From Cupriavidus pauculus (GTDB lineage: Bacteria > Pseudomonadota > Gammaproteobacteria > Burkholderiales > Burkholderiaceae), in assembly GCF_008801835.1 (NCBI RefSeq), contig NZ_VZOW01000003.1, forward strand, positions 186,001-250,000: DNA of 64,000 nucleotides. Direction: 5' to 3'. The notes under the pieces were generated by a model. The model saw nothing but the letters and a program-made list of their open reading frames with translations, was not told the DNA's origin and made no database searches. Shown in pieces: positions 56,177 through 64,000 of this stretch (the first letter of the stretch is position 1; every line of letters starts with the position of its first letter). The translations under genes were made by a program, and so were the position numbers.

Positions 56177-56718
56177 CAACTGTTGGGAATCGCTGCGTAT
56201 CCGCGTTTCGCGAATGCTTGTCGCGAATGCGTATGGGTCGATTTCGATTGACGGGAGTGGCGCGCGGATACGCCTTGGGCCGCGCAGCCGATCGCGCATC
56301 TTGGGGTGAGCCTGGACGTTGAAACCGCCGTCCCGCCGGCCGTCGATCAGAAACAGATCGAAAGAGAATTCGATCAAAAGATGGTTCGAACAAGATCGTT
56401 CGAACATCGAAAGAACCCGAAAAGGTAATTCGCGCCCATGGAGAATCTCATGGGCGCGAACTTCAATGCAGGTTTTGGCGGAGGTGCGCGGATTTCACTT
56501 CATGCGGCCCGGATATGGGGCCGACCTTCGCGCGCCAGGGCGTGACGATCAATTGTCAAACCCGGACGGCCACACCATTTTCCGGCTCAAGGCATGGCTT
56601 GCGGTTGTGCCTTGAGCAATGGCTGCCACCTTCACCAGCGCGGGCCGCCGCTGTCTATGCGGAGCCCGCGAGATCGCTGCGGTCTCGCTTGGCGCTTCCA
56701 TCTGCGCCGTGCGATTGT
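56177..56718. other. Unexplained non-coding segment between nadC and tpsA
   Basis: 542 bases between two converging genes. It contains an A-rich, GATCGAAAG/TTCGAAC-rich patch at about 56340-56425 with two GTTCGAAC palindromes (56384-56391, 56398-56405). It also holds a 12-bp hairpin (56429-56460) and a second inverted repeat GCTCAAGGCA/TGCCTTGAGC (56584-56593, 56607-56616). The 98-codon frame at 56319-56615 is not convincing. Base composition is visibly less GC-rich than its surroundings near 56340-56430. Confidence 0.6.
56429..56460. terminator. 12-bp hairpin, possible terminator behind tpsA/nadC
   Basis: TTCGCGCCCATG / CATGGGCGCGAA perfect stem with GAGAATCT loop. On the minus strand it is followed by ATTACCTTTTC, weakly terminator-like for tpsA; plus side CTTCAATG. 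258 bases beyond the tpsA stop. Confidence 0.4.
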
Positions 56719-58716
56719 TTAGAGCTTGGTAGTCGATGAGATAGACGGCAGCGTCGGCAGCGGCTTCGGCGTAATCGTCGGCAGCGTCTGGCTCGGCGGC
56801 ACGATCTCGGCGACCGTCGGTTCCACGATCATTTGGGGAATCGGTTGGGGGAACGCTGGAACCATCGCCAGCACGGGCTCGACCGCTGTGGTCACTGGCA
56901 CGAAAGCCACTGCCGGGAGGGGCGCTGGCTCAAGCGGAGTGAACGTAGGCGCCGTTGGCATTTCCGGCATCGGGGGCATTGGCGCGAATCCCGTCAGCAA
57001 ATTTGCGTCGTTGCCCGGGTTGCTTGGCACTACCGTCCAGCCCGCGGCGTCAGCGTCGATCTGCGCTTGCCTGGCGGCCTTTTGCGCCTCGTATTCGGCC
57101 TGTTTTCGTGCGTTGTACTCGGCCACCGCGGCCCATTCGGCTTCGCGTTCGGCGTCGGCTTGCGCACGTGCCTGAGCTTCAGCGTCGAACTGTGCTTGGC
57201 TGGCCGCCTGCTCGGCGGCTTTTTGCGCCTCGTACTCGGCCTGCTTTTGCGCGTTGTACTCGGCCCATTCGGCTTCGCGCTCGGCGTCGGCTTGCGCACG
57301 TGCCTGAGCTTCCGCCTCGGCGCGTGCCTTTTCGGCGGCCATCCGCGCCTCGTACTCGGCCTGTTCTTGGGCCTGGCGTTCGCGCCATTCCGCCTCCGCC
57401 GCAGCTTGCTCTTCGGCTGCCTTGGCAGCCGCTTCGGCTTGCGCTACCTCTGCCGCCTTATCCGCTGCCTCCTTTTCCGCACGTGCCTGTGCTTCTGCCT
57501 CGGCGCGCGCGATAGCGGCAGCCTTTTCCGCTTCGTGCTCGGCGTCGGCCTGGGCGCGTTTCGCCGCTTCGTCGGCTTCGCGGGCGGCGCGCTCTTCTGC
57601 CGTCTCGATATGCGGACGGTAGGTTGCCTGCTCTACCAGCGCATCCAGCTTGCGTTGCTTCGCGTTATCTGTCAGGCGCGCCTCGGCTTCCGGCGACCAG
57701 CCTTTTGCGCGATGCGATGCTTCTGCGTCGGCGCGCATATCGTGCCGGGTGCGCTCGTACAGCTGCGCTTCATCGGCCTGGCCCTTGTAGTGTTCCGTCC
57801 GAACGTCGTAGCCCGCGCCTTCCGAATGCGAAATGCCTTGGCCGACGTGGGTGAGCTCAGCGCCGAACATCTCGACGCCCAGGCCGCCGTCGCCGGCCCA
57901 GATCGTGCCGGCATTGTTGACACCCAGGCCATACTCGGAGCCTTCGAGCAAGATCTTGTTGGCGTACATGCCGCCAAGTTCGGACACATCGAGCGCGACC
58001 GTCGGCTTCGTGCCTGCGGCGTCGTAGGTGAGCTTGCTTTGGAAATTGCCGTCGCTGTCCGCTTCGAACTCCGTGCCGTTCAACGAGTGAATATCCCAGC
58101 CCTTCACGGCGGCGTTGATCAGCGTGGCGCGCGAGAGCAGGTTCAGCTGCGCGGTGCCGACGTTCATGCCTTCGCCATCGATAGAGATCGTGGCCGGCTG
58201 TGCGCGGCTGGTATCGACGGTGAATGCCAGCGCGCCGTCCGCCGTGGGCGTATAACGCGCCGCTGCCAGCGTGACGACGGGTGCGTTGATGGTGTTGCAG
58301 CCATTGCACGAGATGCCGGCGGCGTTGGCGATGACCAGATGCGCCGGAGCGCCTGCAACTTCCATCGCGCCATTGAGCTCGGATGCCTTGCTCGACGACA
58401 CGTCGGCGACGATGACCTTGGCAGCCTTGCCGCCCAGGTTGGCGTTTGCCGCCAGTTGGCCAGCCAGTTGGCTTGCGCCGGCTGCGGTCAGGTTGTTGAA
58501 CACGACGCCGTTCTGGTCGACGTTGAACTGGCTGAACGTATTGTGAGAAATTCCGCGGGCATTGGCGCCGGCGATATTGATGACCGGGGTATTGCCCGCG
58601 TTGCCGACCTGCGTCTGGCTGCCGCTGGGAACGATGCCAGGCGCGGCATGGGCGCTCGCCGCGGCGAAAACCGCCAAAGCAGCGGAGCTGATGATGCGTA
58701 GTCTGAATTCAGACAT
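56719..58716 (-). CDS. Two-partner secretion exoprotein TpsA with coiled-coil and Pro-rich tail
   Basis: 665-aa secreted protein. Signal peptide 1-24 (ending SAHA). Filamentous-haemagglutinin-type TPS domain about 28-290: NIAGANARGISHNTFSQFNV (48-67), then HLVIANAAGISCNGCNTIN (126-144; NPNGI replaced by NAAGI, C137 and C140 conserved), then LNLLSRATLI. After about 350 it departs from known adhesins: a continuous Ala/Glu/Arg/Gln helix (350-558) with a duplicated block, then a Pro-rich tail (565-665). AGGAAG precedes the ATG; the tpsB stop is 13 bases upstream. Too short for a CDI toxin and without a VENN motif. Adhesin or surface-fibre role inferred. Confidence 0.88.
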   Translation of the reverse strand: MSEFRLRIISSAALAVFAAASAHAAPGIVPSGSQTQVGNAGNTPVINIAGANARGISHNTFSQFNVDQNGVVFNNLTAAGASQLAGQLAANANLGGKAAKVIVADVSSSKASELNGAMEVAGAPAHLVIANAAGISCNGCNTINAPVVTLAAARYTPTADGALAFTVDTSRAQPATISIDGEGMNVGTAQLNLLSRATLINAAVKGWDIHSLNGTEFEADSDGNFQSKLTYDAAGTKPTVALDVSELGGMYANKILLEGSEYGLGVNNAGTIWAGDGGLGVEMFGAELTHVGQGISHSEGAGYDVRTEHYKGQADEAQLYERTRHDMRADAEASHRAKGWSPEAEARLTDNAKQRKLDALVEQATYRPHIETAEERAAREADEAAKRAQADAEHEAEKAAAIARAEAEAQARAEKEAADKAAEVAQAEAAAKAAEEQAAAEAEWRERQAQEQAEYEARMAAEKARAEAEAQARAQADAEREAEWAEYNAQKQAEYEAQKAAEQAASQAQFDAEAQARAQADAEREAEWAAVAEYNARKQAEYEAQKAARQAQIDADAAGWTVVPSNPGNDANLLTGFAPMPPMPEMPTAPTFTPLEPAPLPAVAFVPVTTAVEPVLAMVPAFPQPIPQMIVEPTVAEIVPPSQTLPTITPKPLPTLPSISSTTKL
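57058..57312 (-). repeat. Imperfect tandem duplication in the tpsA coiled coil
   Basis: Two copies of a roughly 44-residue unit (AEAQARAQADAEREAEWA followed by a segment with QKQAEYEAQKAA or RKQAEYEAQKAA). Their most similar cores are offset by exactly 132 bases (57171-57180 and 57303-57312). Copies differ by small in-frame indels. A third, decayed partial copy lies upstream in the protein (EAEWRERQAQEQAEYEAR). Confidence 0.75.
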
Positions 58717-58729
58717 ATGGTTGACTTCC

Positions 58730-60409
58730 TTATAGTGTGAGGCTCAGCTGTGCACTGAGCACGAAAGGATCGGCATTCAACTGCGTGGGAGCCCACAGCG
58801 GGGTACCGATCGAAAGGGAGGCGTTGAGGCGCCGGTATGAGGCGGACACGCCGAGCGCGGCGCCCACTACGTTGCCGCCGGAACGGGGTTCGCCTTCCAC
58901 GGGAACCACGCGCCCGGCATCGAGGGCAACCGTCAGCGCCACGTTGCCCTGGCCCCATGGCGCGGGCGAAGTCCAGTTGAGTTCGTTGCGCAGGTAGGCG
59001 CCGGTGTCGCCAAAGAGATAGGCGTCGCGGAAACCGCGCACAGATGTGTCGCCGCCGATGGATACGCGTTCGCTGCCGAATAATGGCGATCGGCTCCACT
59101 GGCCGTAAGCCGAGGACAGCCAGGACAGGCGCGGGGAAATCTGCGTGTAGAGGCTGGCGCTCAGCGCGGCTTTGCGAAAGTCCGCGGGCGCGCCGCCACC
59201 GGCGCTCAAGTCCGCCGTGTAGTGGGGAATGCTCTGCGTCAGCTTCGGACCGAGTGTCAGATAGCTCTTGCTTCCCAGGCGCGTGGCGAAGTTGATGCCG
59301 GCCTGCACGGCCGCCACACGCTCCGAGCTGTAGTCCAGCCGGAATTCGTCGAGGTAGGTGTTGCCCGTGTAGTGCGAAAACGCGAGAAACCCGTCGGTTT
59401 TCTGCCTGCCATTGCGCGAAAGGATGCGCGACGCCTCGACACGATGGCTGACCGTGTGGCCGTGATAGCTCAAGGTGAAGTCGTCGATCGCGAACGGGAT
59501 GGCGTAGTCGCCGACGCTGCCCGAATAGCTGAAGGTCCAGGGGCCGACCGGCAAGATCGCCGATGCGCCATAGTTGCGGCGAAACCGGTCACCGTCGACG
59601 GGCATGGTGCTGGTGGCGGAAAGGCTCAGTTGTTCGGCCAGGCCGAGGCCGTTGTTGAGCGACAGGATTGCGCCCGCCTGGTCCTTGCCGGTGCTTTCCT
59701 GGCCGGTGTTGTCCAGGCTGAAGGCCGCATGGAGGGCCGGCGATACGTCGCCGCTCAGGACTACATCGGAATACCCCTCGGTTGGTGCCGCGCGCACCGC
59801 AACTTGCACGCCGTCCCTGGCCACGCGCTCGATCTGCTCGACGCCCTGTTCGATATCGCGCAGGTTCAACGGGTTGCCTGTCATGCCGGCGAACGCCATG
59901 CGCGCGGCGCGGTTTGCCGCGTTGTCGCCGCCGGAAAATTTGACGCTTGCCGTGCGGCCTTCCACGGCGGCGATGATCATGTGCCCGGGATCGGCGCTGT
60001 TCTGTGGCGGCAACCAGGCGTGACTGGTGATGTAGCCGTTGGCGACGTACCAGTCGTTGATCTCGTCCAGCATGCGCGCGACGGCTACCTTGCCGAGGCA
60101 ATGCCCGGCGGCTTGCGCGGAAATCTGCTCCTTGAGCGATGCGGGCACCAGCGCTGCGCCGCGAAACTCCACATCGCGCACCTCCATGCACGGGCCGTCA
60201 GCGGGAGCCGCGTCGTCAGGCGACGCGCGCCGGGCGGGCGCGGGCGATGTCTGGCGCTGCTGGTCCAGGCTTTCCCGCTGTTCGCGGGCCTGGTCGAGCA
60301 TGCGTTTTTGCTGCTGATCCTGAAGGTTGCGATCGACCGGAACGGGAACGCTCAGTGCGAAGCACGGCATGCAGGTCGCCATCAGCAGCGCGAACGCACT
60401 CAAGCGCAT
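58730..60409 (-). CDS. Two-partner secretion outer-membrane transporter TpsB (ShlB/FhaC family)
   Basis: Outer-membrane barrel that exports TpsA. 559 aa. Signal peptide (MRLSAFALLMATCMPCFA), N-terminal Gln/Arg-rich plug helix (about 28-53), POTRA domains about 73-220 with the family cysteine pair C74/C103 and DWYVANGYITSHAWLPPQ, then a 16-strand barrel with the VRGFR motif of the L6 loop near 457 and a C-terminal strand ending LSAQLSLTL. ATG at 60409 places the signal peptide correctly; the frame is open to 60517. It lies 13 bases upstream of tpsA. The acyl- or haemolysin-activation role of some ShlB proteins is not indicated. Confidence 0.92.
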   Translation of the reverse strand: MRLSAFALLMATCMPCFALSVPVPVDRNLQDQQQKRMLDQAREQRESLDQQRQTSPAPARRASPDDAAPADGPCMEVRDVEFRGAALVPASLKEQISAQAAGHCLGKVAVARMLDEINDWYVANGYITSHAWLPPQNSADPGHMIIAAVEGRTASVKFSGGDNAANRAARMAFAGMTGNPLNLRDIEQGVEQIERVARDGVQVAVRAAPTEGYSDVVLSGDVSPALHAAFSLDNTGQESTGKDQAGAILSLNNGLGLAEQLSLSATSTMPVDGDRFRRNYGASAILPVGPWTFSYSGSVGDYAIPFAIDDFTLSYHGHTVSHRVEASRILSRNGRQKTDGFLAFSHYTGNTYLDEFRLDYSSERVAAVQAGINFATRLGSKSYLTLGPKLTQSIPHYTADLSAGGGAPADFRKAALSASLYTQISPRLSWLSSAYGQWSRSPLFGSERVSIGGDTSVRGFRDAYLFGDTGAYLRNELNWTSPAPWGQGNVALTVALDAGRVVPVEGEPRSGGNVVGAALGVSASYRRLNASLSIGTPLWAPTQLNADPFVLSAQLSLTL

Positions 60410-60836
60410 GCCAGGTGCCTTGTCGGCTGGCGCGGCTGACAGCTGGTTTGCTGGGATCCCTGCCTCTGAACATGAGGGGCCGCGCAGGGAAAAGGCCGGA
60501 AAGCGGGATGACATCACTGGCTCGCATTGGCTGATCGAGGCTTCCCCGAAAATCCGCTTTTCATGGAGGATTGGCGGAGGGATCTGCGCCCGGAAGCAGC
60601 TGAAACGCGAATTCTGCGTGGCAGTCTGATCGATAGAAATCGCTGTTCCGCGAATGTGATGGCGTGCTTGGCGCGGTTGCTGATCTTGTGCCGGCTCCTG
60701 CCGGCGATACGCCCTCTACGCGCGGAATTTCCGAACGTAGAACGCAAAAAAGGTCTGAGGCGCGCTAGGCGAGCCTCAGACCTTTCGGATTGTCAGTGCG
60801 ACGATTCTGCTTCGACTAATTTTGTCGGCGGCGCAT
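60410..60836. other. Non-coding gap between nadB and tpsB
   Basis: 427 bases. It contains the nadB terminator (60745-60785) and must hold the tpsBA promoter, but no good -35/-10 pair was found on the minus strand. If tpsB starts at 60517 the gap is 319 bases. Confidence 0.5.
60745..60785 (-). terminator. Rho-independent terminator of nadB
   Basis: 13-bp stem AAAGGTCTGAGGC / GCCTCAGACCTTT (60749-60761, 60773-60785); the minus-strand T-run continues to 60745. 52 bases after the nadB stop. Confidence 0.92.
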
Positions 60837-62456
60837 CTAGCGCTGGGCCTTGTGCTGGCGATGCCTTGCGGCCCGGCCCGTCAGCGGCTGAAGCACGGTT
60901 GGTAGTGCCTTGGGCAGCGTTTCGGGATAGTCGCGGCTGAAATGCAGGCCGCGGCTTTCGTGGCGTGAATACGCGCTGTCGACGATCATCGACGCCACTT
61001 CGACCAGATTGCGCAGTTCCAGCAAATCGCGCGTGACGCGGAAGTTGGCGTAGTACTCGGCGATTTCCTCGCGCAACAGGCCAATGCGATGCTGGGCGCG
61101 TTCCAGCCGTTTGTCGGTGCGAACGATGCCGACGTAGTTCCACATCATGCGCCGCAGTTCGTCCCAGTTGTGCGAGACGACCACTTCCTCGTCGGCATCG
61201 GAAACGCGGCTTTCATCCCAGGCGGGCAGCGTAATGTCCGGCGCGCCGGCCTTGCCGTGCGCTGCGATGTCCGCGGCGGCGGCGCGGCCAATCACCATGC
61301 ATTCGAGCAGCGAGTTGGACGCCAGGCGATTGGCGCCATGCAGCCCGGTGCAGCCGGTTTCGCCTACGGCGTACAGGCTGCCTATGTCGGTGCGGCCCGC
61401 GGTATCGGTGACCACGCCGCCGCAGGTGTAGTGCGCCGCCGGCACGACCGGGATCGGCTCGCGTGCGATGTCGATACCGAGCTCCAGGCAGCGGGCATGG
61501 ATGGTTGGGAAGTGTTCCTTCAGAAATGCTTCCGGCTGGTGCGTGATATCGAGATAGACGCAATCGAGGCCGCGTTTTTTCATCTCGAAGTCGATTGCGC
61601 GCGCCACCACGTCGCGCGGCGCCAGCTCGGCGCGGTCGTCATGCTCGGGCATGAAGCGCGTGCCGTCGGGCAATTTCAGCAAGCCGCCTTCGCCGCGCAC
61701 CGCTTCGGAAATCAGGAACGACTTGGCGTACGGATGGTAAAGGCAGGTCGGATGGAACTGGATGAATTCCATGTTCGACACCCGGCAACCGGCGCGCCAT
61801 GCCATGGCGATGCCGTCGCCGGTGGCGGTGTCCGGGTTGGTCGTATAAAGGTAGACCTTGCCCGCGCCACCGGCAGCCAGCACCGTGTGGGTTGCCGTGA
61901 TGGTGCGGACTTCGCCGGAAGCCGCGTCGAGAACATAAAGACCGTAGCAGCGGTTACCCGCTAGGCCGAGCTTGGCCGATGTGATCAGGTCGATCGCGAA
62001 CTGGTCTTCCAGGATCGTGATGTTGGGGTGCTTGCGCGCCTGGTCGGCCAGCGTGGTGACCACGGCGTGGCCGGTGGCGTCGGCCGCATGGATGATGCGG
62101 CGGCGGCTGTGTCCGCCTTCGCGCGTGAGGTGGAAGCCGAGTTCGGCGTGTTCATCGCGCGTGAACGGCACGCCGCGGTCGATCAGCCACTGGATGGCTT
62201 CGCGGCCGTGCTCGACGATGAAGCGCGTCGCTTCTTCGTCGCAAAGGCCCGCACCGGCCACCAGCGTGTCCTGGGTATGCTCATCGTGGCTGTCGCCCGA
62301 GTCGAGCACCGCGGCGATTCCTCCCTGGGCCCAGTCGCTAGCGCCGGTGGTCATGGCGCGCTTGCTGAGGATGACTACCCGGTGGGTGTCGGCCAGCTGC
62401 AGCGCGACGGTGAGGCCGGCCAGACCGCTGCCGACGATCGCGACATCGAAATTCAT
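60837..62456 (-). CDS. nadB: L-aspartate oxidase
   Basis: FAD enzyme oxidising L-aspartate to iminoaspartate, the substrate of NadA. 539 aa. Dinucleotide-binding [17 protein letters not shown] (5-21); [14 protein letters not shown]; active-site region [70 protein letters not shown]-terminal helical domain and a basic tail. It starts 185 bases downstream (on this strand) of the rpmG stop and has its own terminator. Separated from nadA-nadC by the tps genes. Confidence 0.98.
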   Translation of the reverse strand: MNFDVAIVGSGLAGLTVALQLADTHRVVILSKRAMTTGASDWAQGGIAAVLDSGDSHDEHTQDTLVAGAGLCDEEATRFIVEHGREAIQWLIDRGVPFTRDEHAELGFHLTREGGHSRRRIIHAADATGHAVVTTLADQARKHPNITILEDQFAIDLITSAKLGLAGNRCYGLYVLDAASGEVRTITATHTVLAAGGAGKVYLYTTNPDTATGDGIAMAWRAGCRVSNMEFIQFHPTCLYHPYAKSFLISEAVRGEGGLLKLPDGTRFMPEHDDRAELAPRDVVARAIDFEMKKRGLDCVYLDITHQPEAFLKEHFPTIHARCLELGIDIAREPIPVVPAAHYTCGGVVTDTAGRTDIGSLYAVGETGCTGLHGANRLASNSLLECMVIGRAAAADIAAHGKAGAPDITLPAWDESRVSDADEEVVVSHNWDELRRMMWNYVGIVRTDKRLERAQHRIGLLREEIAEYYANFRVTRDLLELRNLVEVASMIVDSAYSRHESRGLHFSRDYPETLPKALPTVLQPLTGRAARHRQHKAQR

Positions 62457-62594
62457 GGTGCAGGTGAATCGCTTTGGGGGCGAAAAGCGTTGGGAGGAAA
62501 GCTGGGAAGTCTACACCCGCTTGCCACACTGCTGACATCTTTCCCTTGTCTGACAAGGGTTGCGGCATGGGCCGCGGCGCGTTGTCCCAAATGC

Positions 62595-62622
62595 AAAAAG
62601 CCCCGCAAATGCGAGGCTTTTG
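62595..62622 (-). terminator. Rho-independent terminator of rpmB-rpmG
   Basis: On the minus strand AAAAGCCTCGC, ATTT loop, GCGGGGCTTTTT. The T-run is opposite 62595-62599. One G-U pair. It lies 20 bases after the rpmG stop. Confidence 0.9.
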
Positions 62623-62641
62623 GCTGAAGACCGTGGATCAA

Positions 62642-62812
62642 TTACTTGATCTTGGTTTCCTTGTAAGGCACGTGCTTACGGGCGACGGGATCGAACTTCG
62701 AGATCTCCATCTTTTCCGGCATGGTGCGCTTGTTCTTGGTGGTCGTGTAGAAATGACCCGTACCTGCGGTCGATTCCAGCTTGATCTTGTCGCGTCCGCC
62801 TTTGCTGGCCAT
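62642..62812 (-). CDS. rpmG: 50S ribosomal protein L33
   Basis: Large-subunit protein near the E site. 56 aa, found by direct translation of the minus strand. [17 protein letters not shown], then [19 protein letters not shown] and a basic end [11 protein letters not shown]. No cysteines, so the zinc-free (C-minus) form. TAGGAGT precedes the ATG. It starts 13 bases after the rpmB stop, the conserved rpmB-rpmG operon, and ends before a terminator. Confidence 0.97.
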
Positions 62813-62825
62813 GGTGTACTCCTAA

Positions 62826-63059
62826 TTAGACTTCGCCGCGTGCGCGCAGGTCTGCGAGCACGGCGTCGATGCCTTTCTTGTCGATCAGGCGCAGACCGGC
62901 GTTCGAGACGCGCAGGCTCACCCAGCGGTTTTCCGATTCAACGAAGAAGCGGCGGTTCTGCAGGTTGGGCAGAAAACGGCGCTTGGTCTTGTTGTTTGCG
63001 TGGGAAACGTTGTTGCCGACCATCGGCGCTTTCCCGGTCACTTGACAGACGCGTGCCAT
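62826..63059 (-). CDS. rpmB: 50S ribosomal protein L28
   Basis: Large-subunit protein, 77 aa. [33 protein letters not shown], then [29 protein letters not shown]. Only one cysteine, so the zinc-free form, matching L33. GGAG lies upstream of the ATG. First gene of rpmB-rpmG, with a promoter at 63160-63189 and a leader of about 94 bases. Confidence 0.98.
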
Positions 63060-63466
63060 GAAGCACTCCTAAATCTTATTCGTGGACAATGTTCGCAACA
63101 GATCAACAAAAGGCGCGCGGGCCCGGACTGCAGCGGATTGGTACTTCAGCGAAACGAACATTATAGACCGGAAACGAGTGGCGAATCAATGCATTCCGAT
63201 AGTTTCGGAAGGATGGTGTTGCGCCGTGCCGCCTGCGTCACGTTGCGGGACGCGCGAGCCTGAGTCTCAGGAAAGCCGGTCTTGCTATGGGCGTTGCGGG
63301 AACCGCAACGCGGGCGCCACTGTAAAGGCATGCCGGTGCGATGTCCAGTCCCGTTACGCGCCGGCGCGCCACACAAGCTGCGCCGATTTCCGACACGGCA
63401 GCGCAGGCGCCCCGGCGGGGGACGGTCCAGTCGAATACAATGGCGGCTGTTGACCGGTGGATTCCC
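63060..63466. other. Divergent rpmB / fkpB intergenic region
   Basis: 407 non-coding bases. The rpmB promoter is at 63160-63189. A TACAAT at 63436-63441 could be the -10 of fkpB (start about 18 bases before its ATG). Nothing else recognised. Confidence 0.55.
63160..63189 (-). promoter_or_regulatory. Sigma-70 promoter of rpmB-rpmG
   Basis: On the minus strand: -35 TTGATT (63189-63184), spacer 18, -10 TATAAT (63165-63160, perfect). Confidence 0.7.
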
Positions 63467-63970
63467 ATGACTTTCCCAAATATCGCCTCCGAAGCGGCGC
63501 CGGAAGCGGACCGCAGCGGCACGCCCGCGCGCAAGACCGTCCAGGCCGATTCCTTCCTGACGCTTCATTACAGCATCGCCCTCGAAAACGGCACCGAAGT
63601 CGTGAGCACGTTCGAGGAAAAGCCTGCCACGCTGCTGCTGGGCCAGGGGCAGCTCGCCCCGACGCTCGAACAGGCGCTGCTGGGCATGCCCGAAGGCGAG
63701 CGCATCACGTATCGTCTGGCGCCGGAGCACGCTTTCGGTCCGCGCAATCCTGAATTGCTGCAGTGGGTCTCGCTGGCCACGCTGCGCGAAAACAGCTCGT
63801 TCGAAGAGGAATACACGCCCGGCGATCTCGTCGAATTCAATGCGCCCGGCGGCGGCAAGTACGCTGGCGTGCTGAAGGAATACGGCGAGACCGCGGCACT
63901 CTTCGATTTCAACCACCCGCTGGCCGGACAGACGATCCTGTTCGACGTCCAGCTGATCGGAATTCTCTGA
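63467..63970 (+). CDS. fkpB: FKBP-type peptidyl-prolyl cis-trans isomerase (SlpA/FkpB type)
   Basis: Cytosolic prolyl isomerase, 167 aa. FKBP half: LTLHYSIALENGTEVVSTFEEKPATLLLGQGQLAPTLEQALLGMPEGE; inserted IF domain follows (APEHAFGPRNPELLQWV); then FNHPLAGQTILFDVQLIGI. ATG at 63467 lies behind a TACAAT; the frame is open 42 codons upstream with several ATGs, so the start is not certain. Its TGA overlaps the ATG of the next gene by one base (TGATG), the usual fkpB-ispH arrangement. Confidence 0.9.
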   Translation: MTFPNIASEAAPEADRSGTPARKTVQADSFLTLHYSIALENGTEVVSTFEEKPATLLLGQGQLAPTLEQALLGMPEGERITYRLAPEHAFGPRNPELLQWVSLATLRENSSFEEEYTPGDLVEFNAPGGGKYAGVLKEYGETAALFDFNHPLAGQTILFDVQLIGIL

Positions 63971-64000
63971 TGTCCGCCGTGGCGATGGAACGCAGCATGA
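63970..64000 (+). CDS. Probable ispH (HMBPP reductase) start, cut by window edge
   Basis: Only ten codons are visible (MSAVAMERSM). The ATG overlaps the fkpB TGA by one base. Identity as ispH is inferred purely from the conserved fkpB-ispH order, not from these residues. Confidence 0.35.
   Translation, partial: MSAVAMERSM

Noticed and set aside
56319..56615. 98-codon plus-strand frame downstream of nadC
   Set aside because: Arg/Ser-rich start, no ribosome-binding site, crosses the 12-bp hairpin and the palindrome patch; looks like a chance frame.
56719..60409. Contact-dependent inhibition (cdiB-cdiA-cdiI) system
   Set aside because: TpsA is only 665 residues, has no VENN motif or C-terminal toxin, and no immunity gene follows it; plain two-partner secretion fits better.
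1..64000. CRISPR arrays, insertion sequences, prophage genes, tRNA or rRNA genes
   Set aside because: No regularly spaced repeats, transposase or integrase proteins, or tRNA-like cloverleaf sequences were recognised; a covariance-model scan would be decisive for small RNAs.

Overview
The window is GC-rich chromosomal DNA of a beta-proteobacterium in the Cupriavidus/Ralstonia part of the Burkholderiaceae. This placement is my inference from the proteins and from gene neighbourhoods I recognise (dnaK-dnaJ-pabB-panB, folK-pcnB-HAD-hda-perM-purM, miaA-mutL, rpsT-DUF3579-argF, clpS-clpA, coaBC-lspA-ileS-ribF, nadA-nadC, rpmB-rpmG, fkpB-ispH). No database search was possible. Almost everything is housekeeping core genome.

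Layout. 1-4830 (minus): voltage-gated K+ channel cut by the left edge, glcD without glcE/glcF, a LysR regulator and a second FAD-linked 2-hydroxyacid dehydrogenase. 5019-9077 (plus): cobalamin adenosyltransferase, then dnaK behind a clear sigma-32 promoter, a very strong hairpin, dnaJ and its terminator. 9133-16690: fused pabB-pabC (plus), then a minus-strand run of panB, deoxynucleoside kinase, folK, pcnB, HAD phosphatase, hda and a shortened perM. 16898-25446: purM, a GNAT, miaA-mutL, dedA, sirB1, murJ and rpsT. 25734-33053: DUF3579, argF, ppnP, murB, yajQ, DUF192, a tiny secreted Ala/Lys protein, rluE, icd and a cold-shock gene. 33622-45949: clpS-clpA, a Bug-type binding protein with a VOC protein, dut, an LLM flavoprotein, coaBC, lspA-ileS and ribF. 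46130-54019: hybrid histidine kinase converging on a LuxR-type response regulator, purN, an rRNA methyltransferase, MscS and a fatty-acid desaturase. 54162-62456: nadA-nadC and nadB, separated by a two-partner secretion pair (tpsB-tpsA). 62642-64000: rpmG/rpmB, fkpB and the first codons of probable ispH.

The most accessory-looking part is 56177-60836. It holds an FhaC/ShlB-type transporter and a short TpsA exoprotein made of a TPS domain, a roughly 200-residue Ala/Glu/Arg coiled coil with a 44-residue duplication, and a Pro-rich tail. It lies between nadC and nadB next to an unexplained non-coding segment with paired palindromes. Other points of interest are sigma-32 promoters at both dnaK and clpSA; an identical palindrome at icd (over the promoter) and upstream of argF; a perM gene that has lost its middle; and a MutL carrying the endonuclease motif set. 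No tRNA, rRNA, insertion sequence, prophage or CRISPR array was seen. Many genes start well inside their longest open frame, and the starts given here were chosen from ribosome-binding sites, overlaps and family N-termini.
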